A stretch of DNA of 64,000 nt, from positions 62,001-126,000 of the forward strand of contig NZ_JAOQJN010000006.1 of assembly GCF_025567085.1 (NCBI RefSeq). Direction: 5' to 3'. This DNA is from Bovifimicola ammoniilytica (lineage in GTDB: Bacteria > Bacillota > Clostridia > Lachnospirales > Lachnospiraceae). Numbering within the stretch: the first letter of the stretch is position 1; every line of letters begins with the position of its first letter. Below are positions 53,486 to 61,082 of the stretch, piece after piece. The notes under the pieces are model-generated. The model searched no databases. It was not told the DNA's origin and was given only the letters and a program-made list of their open reading frames with translations. Position numbers and translations under genes: made by a program.

Positions 53486-54868
53486 TTGGTTTCATTTGCA
53501 TTACTTTGTGACTGGGCGAAAATAGTTGAAAGAATGCCGTACTTCTATAAAATAGATATAAATAAGAGAACTTGTATCGTTGTTCATGCAGGATATATTG
53601 AAAGCCTTGACCATGTTGATACAGAGGAATCTTACGAAAGTATCGAGGATTTTTATTTACATGCCAGAGATGATGCATATATGTGTGGTGGAATTGAGCA
53701 TGGAATGATTATTGCCGGACATACACCAACAATAAAGTACGAGGAATTTCCTTATAACAATGGCAGTGTTTATCGAATGTATGATGAAAGCCTGGATTGC
53801 ATTTTCTATGATATAGATTGCGGATGTGTGATGGGAAGTGTACAGGAAAATGCAAAGTTGGCATGTATTAGACTGGAAGATGAGAAAATCTATTATGTAG
53901 GGACATCTGACTATGTCAAAAGTAAAAAACTATATCTTGACGGGATGATGGGGCTGGTAACAGGCGATGCTCTTGGAGTTCCGGTGGAGTTTACAAGCAG
54001 GGAGAAAATGCAGGAACACCCTGTCGTAGATATGACAGGCTATGGAACGTATCCGGTTCCGCCAGGCTCATGGTCTGATGACAGCAGTATGGCATTGGCA
54101 TCCCTATCTGCATTGCATAGCGATGGGATTAATTTGAAAAAGATTATGGATAACTTTGTGGATTGGGAAGAAAATGGCAAATTCACACCGGCAGGAGAGA
54201 TGTTTGATGAAGGGGTTACGTGTAGTTTCGCAATTTATAATTATAAGCAATTTGAAAATGTGGCTACATGTGGTCAGGATAGAGAAAACAGCAATGGAAA
54301 TGGTTCTCTGATGAGGATACTTCCGGTGTGTATTTATCTGAAGTATTTGCAGGATGAATGTGGATTAAAGGACGAAACATGTTTAGAAATTGTACATAAG
54401 ATGTCGGCATTAACACATGCACATTTAAGAAGCAAAATGTCATGTGGCATCTATTTTTACTGTGTAAGGGAACTTGCAAAGAGAAATAAGCCATTAGAGG
54501 AATTATTACAAAATGCAGTGGATTTATCTTTTTCATTTTATGAGCAGAATAATGACAGCAAGAAAGAGTTAGAGCATTTTAGCAGAATAAGAAATATGGA
54601 AGAATTAAGTAAAATTCCGATAGAACAGATAAACAGCGGAGGCTATGTGATAGAGTCCATCGAAGCAGTACTATGGTGTCTGCTCAATACATCAGATTTC
54701 AAAGATTGCGTGTTGAAAGCAGTAAACTTGGGGGATGATACCGATACGACAGCGGCAATTGCAGGAGGATTGGCTGGAATATATTACGGATATAAGAATA
54801 TACCGGAACACTGGTTAGAAACAATTATTCGCAGGGAGTGGATAGAAGATTTATGTAGAATGATTTAA
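53486..54868 (+). CDS. C-terminal half: phosphatase remainder fused to ADP-ribosylglycohydrolase
   Basis: About 460 residues if translated from TTG 53486 (GAGGAA just upstream). The first about 130 residues are the rest of the phosphatase (CIVVHAGYIE, MIIAGHTP). From about residue 150 an ADP-ribosylglycohydrolase (ARH/DraG) domain runs to the end: DGMMGLVTGDALGVPVEF, GSWSDDSSMALASLSAL, NSNGNGSLMRILPV and GDDTDTTAAIAGGLAG. The Mg-binding Asp and Thr/Ser motifs are intact, so the hydrolase half could still remove ADP-ribose from proteins or nucleic acids. An internal start and thus independent expression are possible but unproved. Confidence 0.65.
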   Translation: MVSFALLCDWAKIVERMPYFYKIDINKRTCIVVHAGYIESLDHVDTEESYESIEDFYLHARDDAYMCGGIEHGMIIAGHTPTIKYEEFPYNNGSVYRMYDESLDCIFYDIDCGCVMGSVQENAKLACIRLEDEKIYYVGTSDYVKSKKLYLDGMMGLVTGDALGVPVEFTSREKMQEHPVVDMTGYGTYPVPPGSWSDDSSMALASLSALHSDGINLKKIMDNFVDWEENGKFTPAGEMFDEGVTCSFAIYNYKQFENVATCGQDRENSNGNGSLMRILPVCIYLKYLQDECGLKDETCLEIVHKMSALTHAHLRSKMSCGIYFYCVRELAKRNKPLEELLQNAVDLSFSFYEQNNDSKKELEHFSRIRNMEELSKIPIEQINSGGYVIESIEAVLWCLLNTSDFKDCVLKAVNLGDDTDTTAAIAGGLAGIYYGYKNIPEHWLETIIRREWIEDLCRMI

Positions 54869-54934
54869 ACTTTTTTACAAAATCATGTTGAGAAACACCT
54901 AGCAGATAGAAGGTTTATGTAGAATGATTTAAAC
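54841..54934. repeat. Short duplication of the glycohydrolase 3' end
   Basis: 54841-54870 and 54905-54934 share 29 of 30 bases (GATAGAAG...TGATTTAAAC), including the stop codon. This is a small scar of rearrangement at the right edge of the operon. Confidence 0.65.
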
Positions 54935-54992
54935 TATATGAGAAGCACGGGAAATATGGCATAGATAAAGGAGTAAGGCAAGGGTGTTATCA

Positions 54993-55106
54993 ATGTTCTG
55001 GCATATCGGTTCAGTAAAAGCAACAAGATTTTCAAAAACTGATTGTAAGTTTACTAAAAAATCCTATTTAGAGCGTGTGATTTTTGAAACACCTAATATT
55101 TATTAA
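54993..55106 (+). CDS. Possible 37-residue peptide
   Basis: ATG preceded by AGGGTG at 6 bp; reads MFWHIGSVKATRFSKTDCK... to TAA. Basic, not recognised; may be a fragment of a lost gene. Ends 21 bp before the next small frame. Confidence 0.3.
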   Translation: MFWHIGSVKATRFSKTDCKFTKKSYLERVIFETPNIY

Positions 55107-55127
55107 TGATTGAAGGAGGTGCCCCCA

Positions 55128-55295
55128 GTGGCAGATATAAGAAAAACACATGATTTCGACGTTAAGCGGCTTGATAAGTTCCGTGGCCGGAACATCAATT
55201 ACATAGAACTGGTAGATTATTTTATTGCTGACGATTGCGCAACCCTTGGTTTTAATATGGACAAATGTTATATTAAAGATATAGATGATATTTAG
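55128..55295 (+). CDS. 55-residue hypothetical protein, C-terminus in the direct repeat
   Basis: GTG start behind a strong GAAGGAGGTG site. Sequence ADIRKTHDFDVKRLDKFRG...LVDYFIADDCATLGFNMD, not recognised. The last nine residues (CYIKDIDDI) lie within the 279-bp direct repeat and also end the 28-residue frame at 56695, so one of the two is a fusion made by the duplication. Confidence 0.4.
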   Translation: MADIRKTHDFDVKRLDKFRGRNINYIELVDYFIADDCATLGFNMDKCYIKDIDDI

Positions 55296-55541
55296 GATGC
55301 AATATGATAGAATAGTTACAACAAAAAAGCAGGAATATGAAAATATGGAATTAAGACTATTACGCTATTTTCTGACAGTAGCAAAAGAACAGAGCTTTAC
55401 AAAAGCAGCAGAACAATTGTATATTACACAACCAACGCTTTCAAGACAAATGGCGGCATTTGAAGAGAAGCTTGGAGTAACATTATTTATTCGAAGTGGG
55501 AAGAAGGTTTCGCTTACTGATGAGGGGATTCTATTAAAAAG
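55263..55541. repeat. 279-bp direct repeat, copy 1
   Basis: Matches 56749-57027 with one mismatch (G at 55512, A at 56998). It contains the upstream region and the first about 65 codons of a lysR gene. The two copies flank 1.2 kb that includes the macrodomain gene. Confidence 0.9.
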
Positions 55542-55584
55542 AATTGAAAGAGATAACATTGACAAATATAAGAAAAGCCTTTAA
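55345..55584 (+). pseudogene. LysR-type regulator fragment (N-terminal HTH only)
   Basis: The first about 65 residues are identical to the intact regulator at 56831 (MELRLLRYFLTVAKEQSFTK...), then the frame leaves the homology at 55541 and stops after 14 unrelated residues. It lacks the effector domain. It could still make a short DNA-binding peptide that competes with the full regulator, but a duplication relic is more likely. Confidence 0.85.
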
Positions 55585-55678
55585 CCTAAAAAGAGAAGTG
55601 ATTATGGATATTGTGAAATCTAAGCCGATATTTGTTATGAATATTAAGAGAAACAAATTAATGTAAGGAGCAAAGAAA

Positions 55679-56644
55679 TTGATACAGAATAAAACGAATA
55701 AACCTATTTATTTAACAATGCAGAATATTAATGAGATATCGGAATATGATATTATAGCTTGGACTTTTGCTCAGCTTGGAGCAATGGGGTGTCCGGGTGA
55801 GATTACGATTATAACAATTCATGGGAATGCTATGTGGCTATATAGATTCAGTTATATACATAATGAAAACCTAGAGGTAGAAGTAAGGAGAAGATTTCCG
55901 AATACAATAACAAAAGAACCTAAAGAGATGAAACACATAGGTATGGGTATGGGAAATGGTTTATATCTAAAAAAAATGCTTGTTTCAGAATTTGAAAGAA
56001 GGCTAAAAGAATCTGGAAAGCACATATATTCAAGTCATGTTAGGTTAATCTATGAAACTGTTTCAAATATGAATTATAAAAGTCAAAGCAAAAGCAATGT
56101 CAAGGCGAAGAAAATGTACTTAATCAAGACGCTAAAAGGCGATATTACGAAAATAACAGATGCACAGGCAATCGTGAATGCAGCAAACAACTCTCTTCTT
56201 GGTGGAGGCGGTGTAGATGGTGCGATTCACAGAGCAGCAGGACCGGAACTTTTGGCAGAGTGTAGGACACTTCATGGATGTGAAACAGGAGGAGTAAAAA
56301 TTACAAAGGCATATAATCTGCCATGTAAGTATGTGATTCATACTGTGGGACCGATATGGAAAGGTGGCAAGAATAAAGAAGAGGAACTTCTTGCTAACTG
56401 TTATTTTAACTCATTGAAGCTGGCAATGGATAATGGAATCAGGTCTATTGCATTTCCTTCTATATCAACGGGAGCATATAGTTTTCCAGTTGAACAGGCA
56501 GCAAAAATTGCAGTACATACAGTAAACAGATTCTTACAGGATAATCAGGATTGCTTTGAACTGGTGGAGTGGGTACTATTTGATACTCATACTGAATCGG
56601 TGTATGAAGCCGAGGTTAATAAGATATATGAGGAGAATGAGTAG
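55679..56644 (+). CDS. Macrodomain protein with unassigned N-terminal domain
   Basis: About 321 residues from TTG, set by AAGGAGCAAAGAAA. The C-terminal macrodomain (about 145-321) has GDITKITDAQAIVNAANNSLLGGGGVDGAIHRAAG, HTVGPIWKGG and FPSISTGAYSFP, typical of ADP-ribose/O-acetyl-ADP-ribose hydrolases; the catalytic Asn and Gly loops are intact. The N-terminal about 140 residues (IYLTMQNINEISEYDIIAWTFAQLGAMG..., IGMGMGNGLYLKK) form a separate domain that I cannot name. With the ADP-ribosylglycohydrolase upstream, it suggests ADP-ribose handling here. It lies between the direct repeats. Confidence 0.85.
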   Translation: MIQNKTNKPIYLTMQNINEISEYDIIAWTFAQLGAMGCPGEITIITIHGNAMWLYRFSYIHNENLEVEVRRRFPNTITKEPKEMKHIGMGMGNGLYLKKMLVSEFERRLKESGKHIYSSHVRLIYETVSNMNYKSQSKSNVKAKKMYLIKTLKGDITKITDAQAIVNAANNSLLGGGGVDGAIHRAAGPELLAECRTLHGCETGGVKITKAYNLPCKYVIHTVGPIWKGGKNKEEELLANCYFNSLKLAMDNGIRSIAFPSISTGAYSFPVEQAAKIAVHTVNRFLQDNQDCFELVEWVLFDTHTESVYEAEVNKIYEENE

Positions 56645-56694
56645 TATTTAAAAAATATTATGATTGAAATAGCTCTGATAACAAAGAGGAATGA

Positions 56695-56781
56695 ATGATA
56701 GATATAGAAAAAATAGCAATGACATTTGGAATAAGTTTCAAGACTGTAAAATGTTATATTAAAGATATAGATGATATTTAG
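56695..56781 (+). CDS. Possible 28-residue peptide before lysR
   Basis: ATG with AAAGAGGA at 6 bp; reads IDIEKIAMTFGISFKTVK, which looks like one helix-turn-helix, then CYIKDIDDI from the direct repeat. Probably the fragment of a former small gene. Low support. Confidence 0.3.
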   Translation: MIDIEKIAMTFGISFKTVKCYIKDIDDI

Positions 56782-57027
56782 GATGCAATATGATAGAATA
56801 GTTACAACAAAAAAGCAGGAATATGAAAATATGGAATTAAGACTATTACGCTATTTTCTGACAGTAGCAAAAGAACAGAGCTTTACAAAAGCAGCAGAAC
56901 AATTGTATATTACACAACCAACGCTTTCAAGACAAATGGCGGCATTTGAAGAGAAGCTTGGAGTAACATTATTTATTCGAAGTGGGAAGAAGGTTTCACT
57001 TACTGATGAGGGGATTCTATTAAAAAG
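56749..57027. repeat. 279-bp direct repeat, copy 2
   Basis: Partner of 55263-55541, offset 1486 bp. This copy continues into the intact lysR gene, so it is probably the original. Confidence 0.9.
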
Positions 57028-57709
57028 GCGAGCTCTGGAGATTCTTAATCTTGAGGAAAGGACGATTGAGGAACTGAAAGGAAAAGAAGAGGTTGTAGAG
57101 GGTACGATAACCATTGGATGCGGTGAATTTGCGGCAGTGGAGATATTGGCGAAGATATGTAAAACATATAAAGAAAAGTATCCGCTGGTACAGATTGTAT
57201 TGCATACCGCAACAACAGATGCAGTGTATGAGATGATTAACAAAGGACTTGTAGACATTGCATTATTCCTGGAGCCGGTGGACACCGAAGGGCTGGATTA
57301 TATCCGGATTACGGATTGTGATCACTGGTGTGTTGGAATGAGACCGGATGATCCACTGGCCGAAAAGGAGTTTATAAAAAAAGAAGATCTCATTGGAAAA
57401 CCATTGATTCTACCAGAAAGAGTGAATGTTCAAAGTGAACTTGCCAATTGGTTTGGAAAAGACTTTTCGAAACTGAAGATTGCTTTTACAAGTAATCTTG
57501 GAACGAATGCAGGAGTCATGGCGGCAAATGGACTGGGATATCCGGTATCCATCGAAGGTGCTGCAAAATATTGGCGAGAGGAGATTCTTGTACAGAGAAG
57601 AATCTTTCCTGAAATCACGACAAGTACTGTGATTGCATGGAGGCGAAATATTCCATATTCTCTGGCAGTCAGTAAAATGATAGAAGAAATAAATGCTTTT
57701 CAGGCATAG
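56831..57709 (+). CDS. LysR family transcriptional regulator
   Basis: About 292 residues, normal for the family. N-terminal winged helix with FTKAAEQLYITQPTLSRQMAAFEEKLG and LTDEGILL, then a substrate-binding effector domain (GTITIGCGEFAAVEILAKICKTY, VDIALFLEP, LANWFG). The ATG at 56831 gives the classical MELRLLRYF start; the frame open to 56771 is outside the conserved part. The broken flavodoxin gene downstream was probably its regulated partner, as in common LysR-flavodoxin pairs. Effector unknown. Confidence 0.92.
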   Translation: MELRLLRYFLTVAKEQSFTKAAEQLYITQPTLSRQMAAFEEKLGVTLFIRSGKKVSLTDEGILLKRRALEILNLEERTIEELKGKEEVVEGTITIGCGEFAAVEILAKICKTYKEKYPLVQIVLHTATTDAVYEMINKGLVDIALFLEPVDTEGLDYIRITDCDHWCVGMRPDDPLAEKEFIKKEDLIGKPLILPERVNVQSELANWFGKDFSKLKIAFTSNLGTNAGVMAANGLGYPVSIEGAAKYWREEILVQRRIFPEITTSTVIAWRRNIPYSLAVSKMIEEINAFQA

Positions 57710-57755
57710 AATGGAATTCAATATAAGCATTAGACATAATAAAATTATCAGGTAT

Positions 57756-57800
57756 AAAATAGATGTATAAGAGAAAATCAAATCTTATACATCTATTTTT
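57756..57800 (+). terminator. Terminator after lysR
   Basis: AAAATAGATGTATAAG pairs with CTTATACATCTATTTT, then T. It separates lysR from the flavodoxin remnant. Confidence 0.75.
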
Positions 57801-57834
57801 ATGCGAGAAATTTGCGAAGAAAGGAGCTTTTATT

Positions 57835-58107
57835 ATGAGTAAAAAATTAGTGGCATTTTTCAGTGCAAGCGGAACAACAAAAAAGGTAGCAGAGATGATT
57901 GCAGAGGAAGCAAAAGCAGATTTATTTGAGATTGAGCCGAAAGTTCCATATACAAAGGCTGATCTTGACTGGATGAATAAAAAATCCAGAAGCAGTGTGG
58001 AAATGAGTGATAAGAAATACAGACCGGAGATTATGAATAAAGAGATGGATATGAGTTCTTATGACGAGATCCTTCTAGGATTTCCTAAAATGGAGTACAG
58101 TTTATAG
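57835..58107 (+). pseudogene. Truncated flavodoxin gene, 5' part
   Basis: 90 residues starting SKKLVAFFSASGTTKKVAEMIAEEAKADLFEIEP, the FMN phosphate-binding loop of the flavodoxin family, up to SSYDEILLGFPKMEYSL-stop. Related proteins run on from LLGFPIWW for another 65-85 residues, so the FMN-binding second half is lost. AAAGGAGC site present. A possible 3' remnant is at 58168-58254. Confidence 0.75.
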
Positions 58108-58167
58108 TAGTGTATAGCGTGTACCAAGTTATAATTATGGGGTTGAAAATAACAGTATACACAGATA

Positions 58168-58254
58168 ATGTGGAAAAATGTGTATGACGTTTATATAGAA
58201 AATAACATTGAAAAAGAAATTCAAGAATGGGTAAATTCATTAAATTTAAAATAG
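58168..58254 (+). pseudogene. Possible 3' remnant of the flavodoxin gene
   Basis: Frame ending IEKEIQEWVNSLNLK-stop, which resembles flavodoxin C-termini (...eikeWidsl). It lies 60 bp after the truncated 5' part in another frame, which fits an internal deletion. The similarity is short. Confidence 0.35.
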
Positions 58255-58269
58255 AATAATAATTACATG

Positions 58270-58309
58270 AGTGACAGAAGATAAGAATCTGAATTCCCTG
58301 TCACTTTTA
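58270..58309 (+). terminator. Terminator at the island's right edge
   Basis: AGTGACAG pairs with CTGTCACT and is followed by TTTT. A second hairpin (58328-58374, AAGAACTGG/CTGGTTCTT, then ATTTTT) follows; it may also serve the minus-strand XRE gene. Confidence 0.7.
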
Positions 58310-58414
58310 TATTATTTGATAAGAAAAAAGAACTGGTTTATATCCGATAAGAATATAGACTGGTTCTTATTTTTAATATGCTATTATATACACAGGGAGT
58401 CGGGGAATGTCGAA

Positions 58415-58651
58415 CTATAGCAAGCCGGAAAAGAAAGCATTGATATCGGTATGAAAGAGTTTTGCAAGTGCAACTAATTCAGATGCCTTAATGTTCATGC
58501 GATTTGTTTCCAGTTTGGCATAGGTACTTTTGGTGATGGAGATACCCATAAGATTTAATTTTGCAACTACTTGGTCTTGAGTCATATTGTTTTTATATCG
58601 AATTGCTTGGATATTTTTACCAATATCCATATCTGGTCTAATCTTTTGCAT
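58415..58651 (-). CDS. XRE family transcriptional regulator
   Basis: 78 residues, nearly all one Cro/C1-type helix-turn-helix: DIGKNIQAIRYKNNMTQDQVVAKLN, then ITKSTYAKLETNRMNIKASELVALAKLF. GGGGAG site upstream on the minus strand. It is divergent from the element-type genes at 58781 and later, a common arrangement for the control region of an integrative element, whose genes it may repress. This role is inferred. Confidence 0.88.
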   Translation of the reverse strand: MQKIRPDMDIGKNIQAIRYKNNMTQDQVVAKLNLMGISITKSTYAKLETNRMNIKASELVALAKLFHTDINAFFSGLL

Positions 58652-58780
58652 AATGATGAACTCCCCTTATAAAATAAAAAGATTCGTAATACAGAAATAT
58701 ATATATTGATTCTAAAGAATTTAAATTTTATAATGTTTCGTAATAAGGAATTATTTTTAACAGGAAGAGGTAAAAGTATA

Positions 58781-59173
58781 ATGGATGTGGAGATGGAAAA
58801 GAGAAAATTTTTAAATCTATGTGGCAAAAGAGATCGAGCATTATTGTCAGGTGAAAAAAGAATGACATTGGGGGATATGGAACGATTGACATATCTGACA
58901 GAATTTTTTGAACTGGAGAACTATGGAATCGCCTTATGGAAAGAATTTGGTGATGATGTAAAAGAGCCATTTGAAGCGATGATGAAAATGTTAGATGAGC
59001 CGGAGTGCATAGAAGATCGATGGCTTGATGACGAAGCAAAAGGGGAAAAGTGGTTGTTAGAATTTCAGGAACTGGCATTAACGGAAGAATACAGGGAATG
59101 GATTCGAAATTATATCGATAAAAAATATGAAGAAAGAGGATTACCATATCCGACAGGAGCAGACTTCGATTAA
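58781..59173 (+). CDS. Hypothetical acidic protein of the mobile region
   Basis: About 130 residues, charged and helical (EKRKFLNLCGKRDRALLSGEKRMT, LEFQELALTEEYREWIRNYIDKK), ending GLPYPTGADFD; no membrane segment or known motif. The start ATG follows GGAAGAGGTAAAAGT and is preferred to earlier in-frame starts. It begins the run of plus-strand genes with higher GC and is probably part of the mobile element. Confidence 0.55.
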   Translation: MDVEMEKRKFLNLCGKRDRALLSGEKRMTLGDMERLTYLTEFFELENYGIALWKEFGDDVKEPFEAMMKMLDEPECIEDRWLDDEAKGEKWLLEFQELALTEEYREWIRNYIDKKYEERGLPYPTGADFD

Positions 59174-59213
59174 GAGGTCTGCTTTTTTCTGGTCTTTTGG
59201 GAGGTGATAAGAG

Positions 59214-59546
59214 GTGGAAGTAAGTATTTATGAACTCTTGGCGGCAGCAAGAGAATCGGCTAAATCTGATTATATAAAAGGGGACAGCATTTTGTGTGAG
59301 AAGAGATTTCATCCAGATACCCATTACATGGTAGAAATGGAGCTGTTAGGAAATGATAACAAGCTGGGAGAAAAGGGGAATTACATACGAAAGTTTCTGA
59401 CAGAACCGGAGTATCTTCCCATTTTACAAAAGCAGGAAAAACACCTCATAAAAATAAAAAGACAGGCGATTGTTCAAAAAGGAAACTTGCGATATATCCC
59501 TCCCCCGGACAGGCTGGACCGCCGCCAGGAGAGGGATATTTTATAA
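59214..59546 (+). CDS. Hypothetical mobile-element protein
   Basis: 110 residues from GTG with GGGAGGTGATAAGAG in front. EVSIYELLAAARESAKSDYIKGD, then FHPDTHYMVEMELL and a basic C-terminus with IPPPDRLDRRQERDIL. Not recognised; the length and context match small accessory genes of conjugative elements. The 183 bp after it contain only a small GGAACAGTAGTGTTCC hairpin. Confidence 0.5.
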   Translation: MEVSIYELLAAARESAKSDYIKGDSILCEKRFHPDTHYMVEMELLGNDNKLGEKGNYIRKFLTEPEYLPILQKQEKHLIKIKRQAIVQKGNLRYIPPPDRLDRRQERDIL

Positions 59547-59729
59547 CCGGCTGCGAAGGAACAGTAGTGTTCCTCTGGCGATAGTGGTATAAAAAAGCCA
59601 GATTTTCCGCAGGTTTTGGGACGCTGGAACATGGAAAAGTGTTCACGAATGGCACTTTTGCAACAATCCGTTGCAGCAGTGAAAGCATTTTTGACCTTAC
59701 GTTAAACAGAAAAATGAAAGGGTGTGATT

Positions 59730-60641
59730 GTGATAATCATAGGAATTGATCATGGCTATTATGCCATTAAAACAAGACAAGTGTCTTTCCCAAGTGGAAT
59801 TATTGGGTATGATTACGAGCCGTATACCATGCAGAATGTTCTGCAATATCAAGGAAAGTATTATGTCTGCGGTACGGGAAGACAGACGCTGGTAAAAAAT
59901 AAAACGTCAAATGATAATTATTATCTGCTGACGTTGGCAGCCATTGCAGAAGAAATCAAGCATCGGAAAGCGGAACGAAAGACAGAGGTAATTCTGGCTG
60001 TCGGACTTCCGCTTTCAAGTTTTGGAAGAGAGAAACAGGGATTCAGGGAGTATCTGTTGCGGAAAGAGCAGCCAGTGCGATTTTTATATGAAAGTGAGTT
60101 ATATGAGATAACAATAAAAGATGTGAAACTGTTCCCACAGGGATACTCTGCGCTTGCTCTGCATCCAGAGTATCTGAAGAATGAACCGTCTGTTCTGCTT
60201 GTTGATATTGGTGGCTGGACCGTTGACCTTATGAGGCTGGACAATGCTGTTCCGAATGCAGCAACGTGCAGAAGTCTGGAACTTGGAGTAATCCGATGTA
60301 TTGATGAGACAGCAGAACAAGTGCGTAGAAATACCGGACTGTCTGTGACAGAAACTCAAATTGAGCGTGTGCTTCGGAGGGAATCTTGCAGTATGGCAGA
60401 GGAGGCCAGACGGATCATACAGGAAAACGGACGGAAATATATAGAAAGAATACTGTCTGCGGTGACAGAATCCGGGTTTGATCTCCGGGCAGTACCCACC
60501 GTATTTATGGGGGGAGGCTCCGCAATTTTAAAACGCCACGTGACCGCACAGGACGCGATTTGCCGCCCCGTTTTTATAGAGGACGTCCATGCCAACGCAA
60601 CAGGGTATGAACGGATTGTAGAGCAGATGTGGACGAGATGA
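59730..60641 (+). CDS. parM: ParM/StbA-like actin-type plasmid segregation protein
   Basis: About 303 residues, actin/Hsp70-like ATPase that forms filaments to separate plasmid or element copies. Phosphate 1 loop IIIGIDHGYYAIKT at the N-terminus, phosphate 2 VLLVDIGGWTVDLM (about 155) and adenosine motif TVFMGGGSAILK (about 258). GTG at 59730 is spaced 7 bp from AAAGGG; the GTG at 59724 is too close. The next gene overlaps by ATGA and is likely its DNA-binding adaptor. Presence of a segregation pair indicates an autonomous or excised stage. Confidence 0.85.
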   Translation: MIIIGIDHGYYAIKTRQVSFPSGIIGYDYEPYTMQNVLQYQGKYYVCGTGRQTLVKNKTSNDNYYLLTLAAIAEEIKHRKAERKTEVILAVGLPLSSFGREKQGFREYLLRKEQPVRFLYESELYEITIKDVKLFPQGYSALALHPEYLKNEPSVLLVDIGGWTVDLMRLDNAVPNAATCRSLELGVIRCIDETAEQVRRNTGLSVTETQIERVLRRESCSMAEEARRIIQENGRKYIERILSAVTESGFDLRAVPTVFMGGGSAILKRHVTAQDAICRPVFIEDVHANATGYERIVEQMWTR

Positions 60642-60928
60642 CACGCCCGGTATATTCGTTCCGCCCGAACCTGAAAAATCCAGAACACCAGAGGGCATGG
60701 GAGAAATTTCAAAGTGTTCCAGAAGGGCAGAAAAGCCAGTATCTGGTTCAGGCAATTCTGGAAAAAGAGGATCGGAAATGGATGGAAGAAGTCATTCAAA
60801 AGACGATAAAAGAAAGTGTTCGGGAATTAGGAATATGTGGCACTACGGAACAATCGACAACGAAACTATCATCGGAAGAAATACCAGATCAGATGATGGA
60901 TTTTCTATCTCAAATGGAAAATTTGTAA
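60638..60928 (+). CDS. Small partner of the ParM-like protein (ParR-like candidate)
   Basis: About 96 residues; ATG overlaps the parM stop by 4 bp (ATGA). Basic N-terminus (TRPVYSFRPNLKNPEHQRAWEKFQ), helical middle (KSQYLVQAILEKEDRKWMEEVIQKTI) and an acidic C-terminus (SEEIPDQMMDFLSQMENL). The order ParM then small basic protein, the VQAIL segment reminiscent of RHH dimers and the coupling suggest a centromere-binding ParR role; sequence similarity itself is weak. Confidence 0.6.
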   Translation: MTRPVYSFRPNLKNPEHQRAWEKFQSVPEGQKSQYLVQAILEKEDRKWMEEVIQKTIKESVRELGICGTTEQSTTKLSSEEIPDQMMDFLSQMENL

Positions 60929-61082
60929 AGGGGGTGAGGCCTATGATTGCACGATACATACATTGTTGGATCTGCTAGGGGTAAGGCAAGAAATGCATCG
61001 ATATCTTTGGTGGGTATTGTGAATAGCTTTCCATGCGGCTTTGGAGTATGTTGTGTGTAGCAAAAGTGAAAGGAGAAAGGTT

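Larger units (their letters stand above)
53012..54868 (+). pseudogene. Split phosphatase/ADP-ribosylglycohydrolase gene, one in-frame TAG
   Basis: Both halves, 53012-53428 and 53486-54868, lie in the same frame. Only the TAG at 53426-53428 separates them, and the codons after it continue a plausible phosphatase sequence. The phosphatase motifs are divided between the halves. TAG is a normal stop in this genome (for example serC and hemW), so recoding is unlikely; this is a nonsense mutation or sequencing error. Confidence 0.7.
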
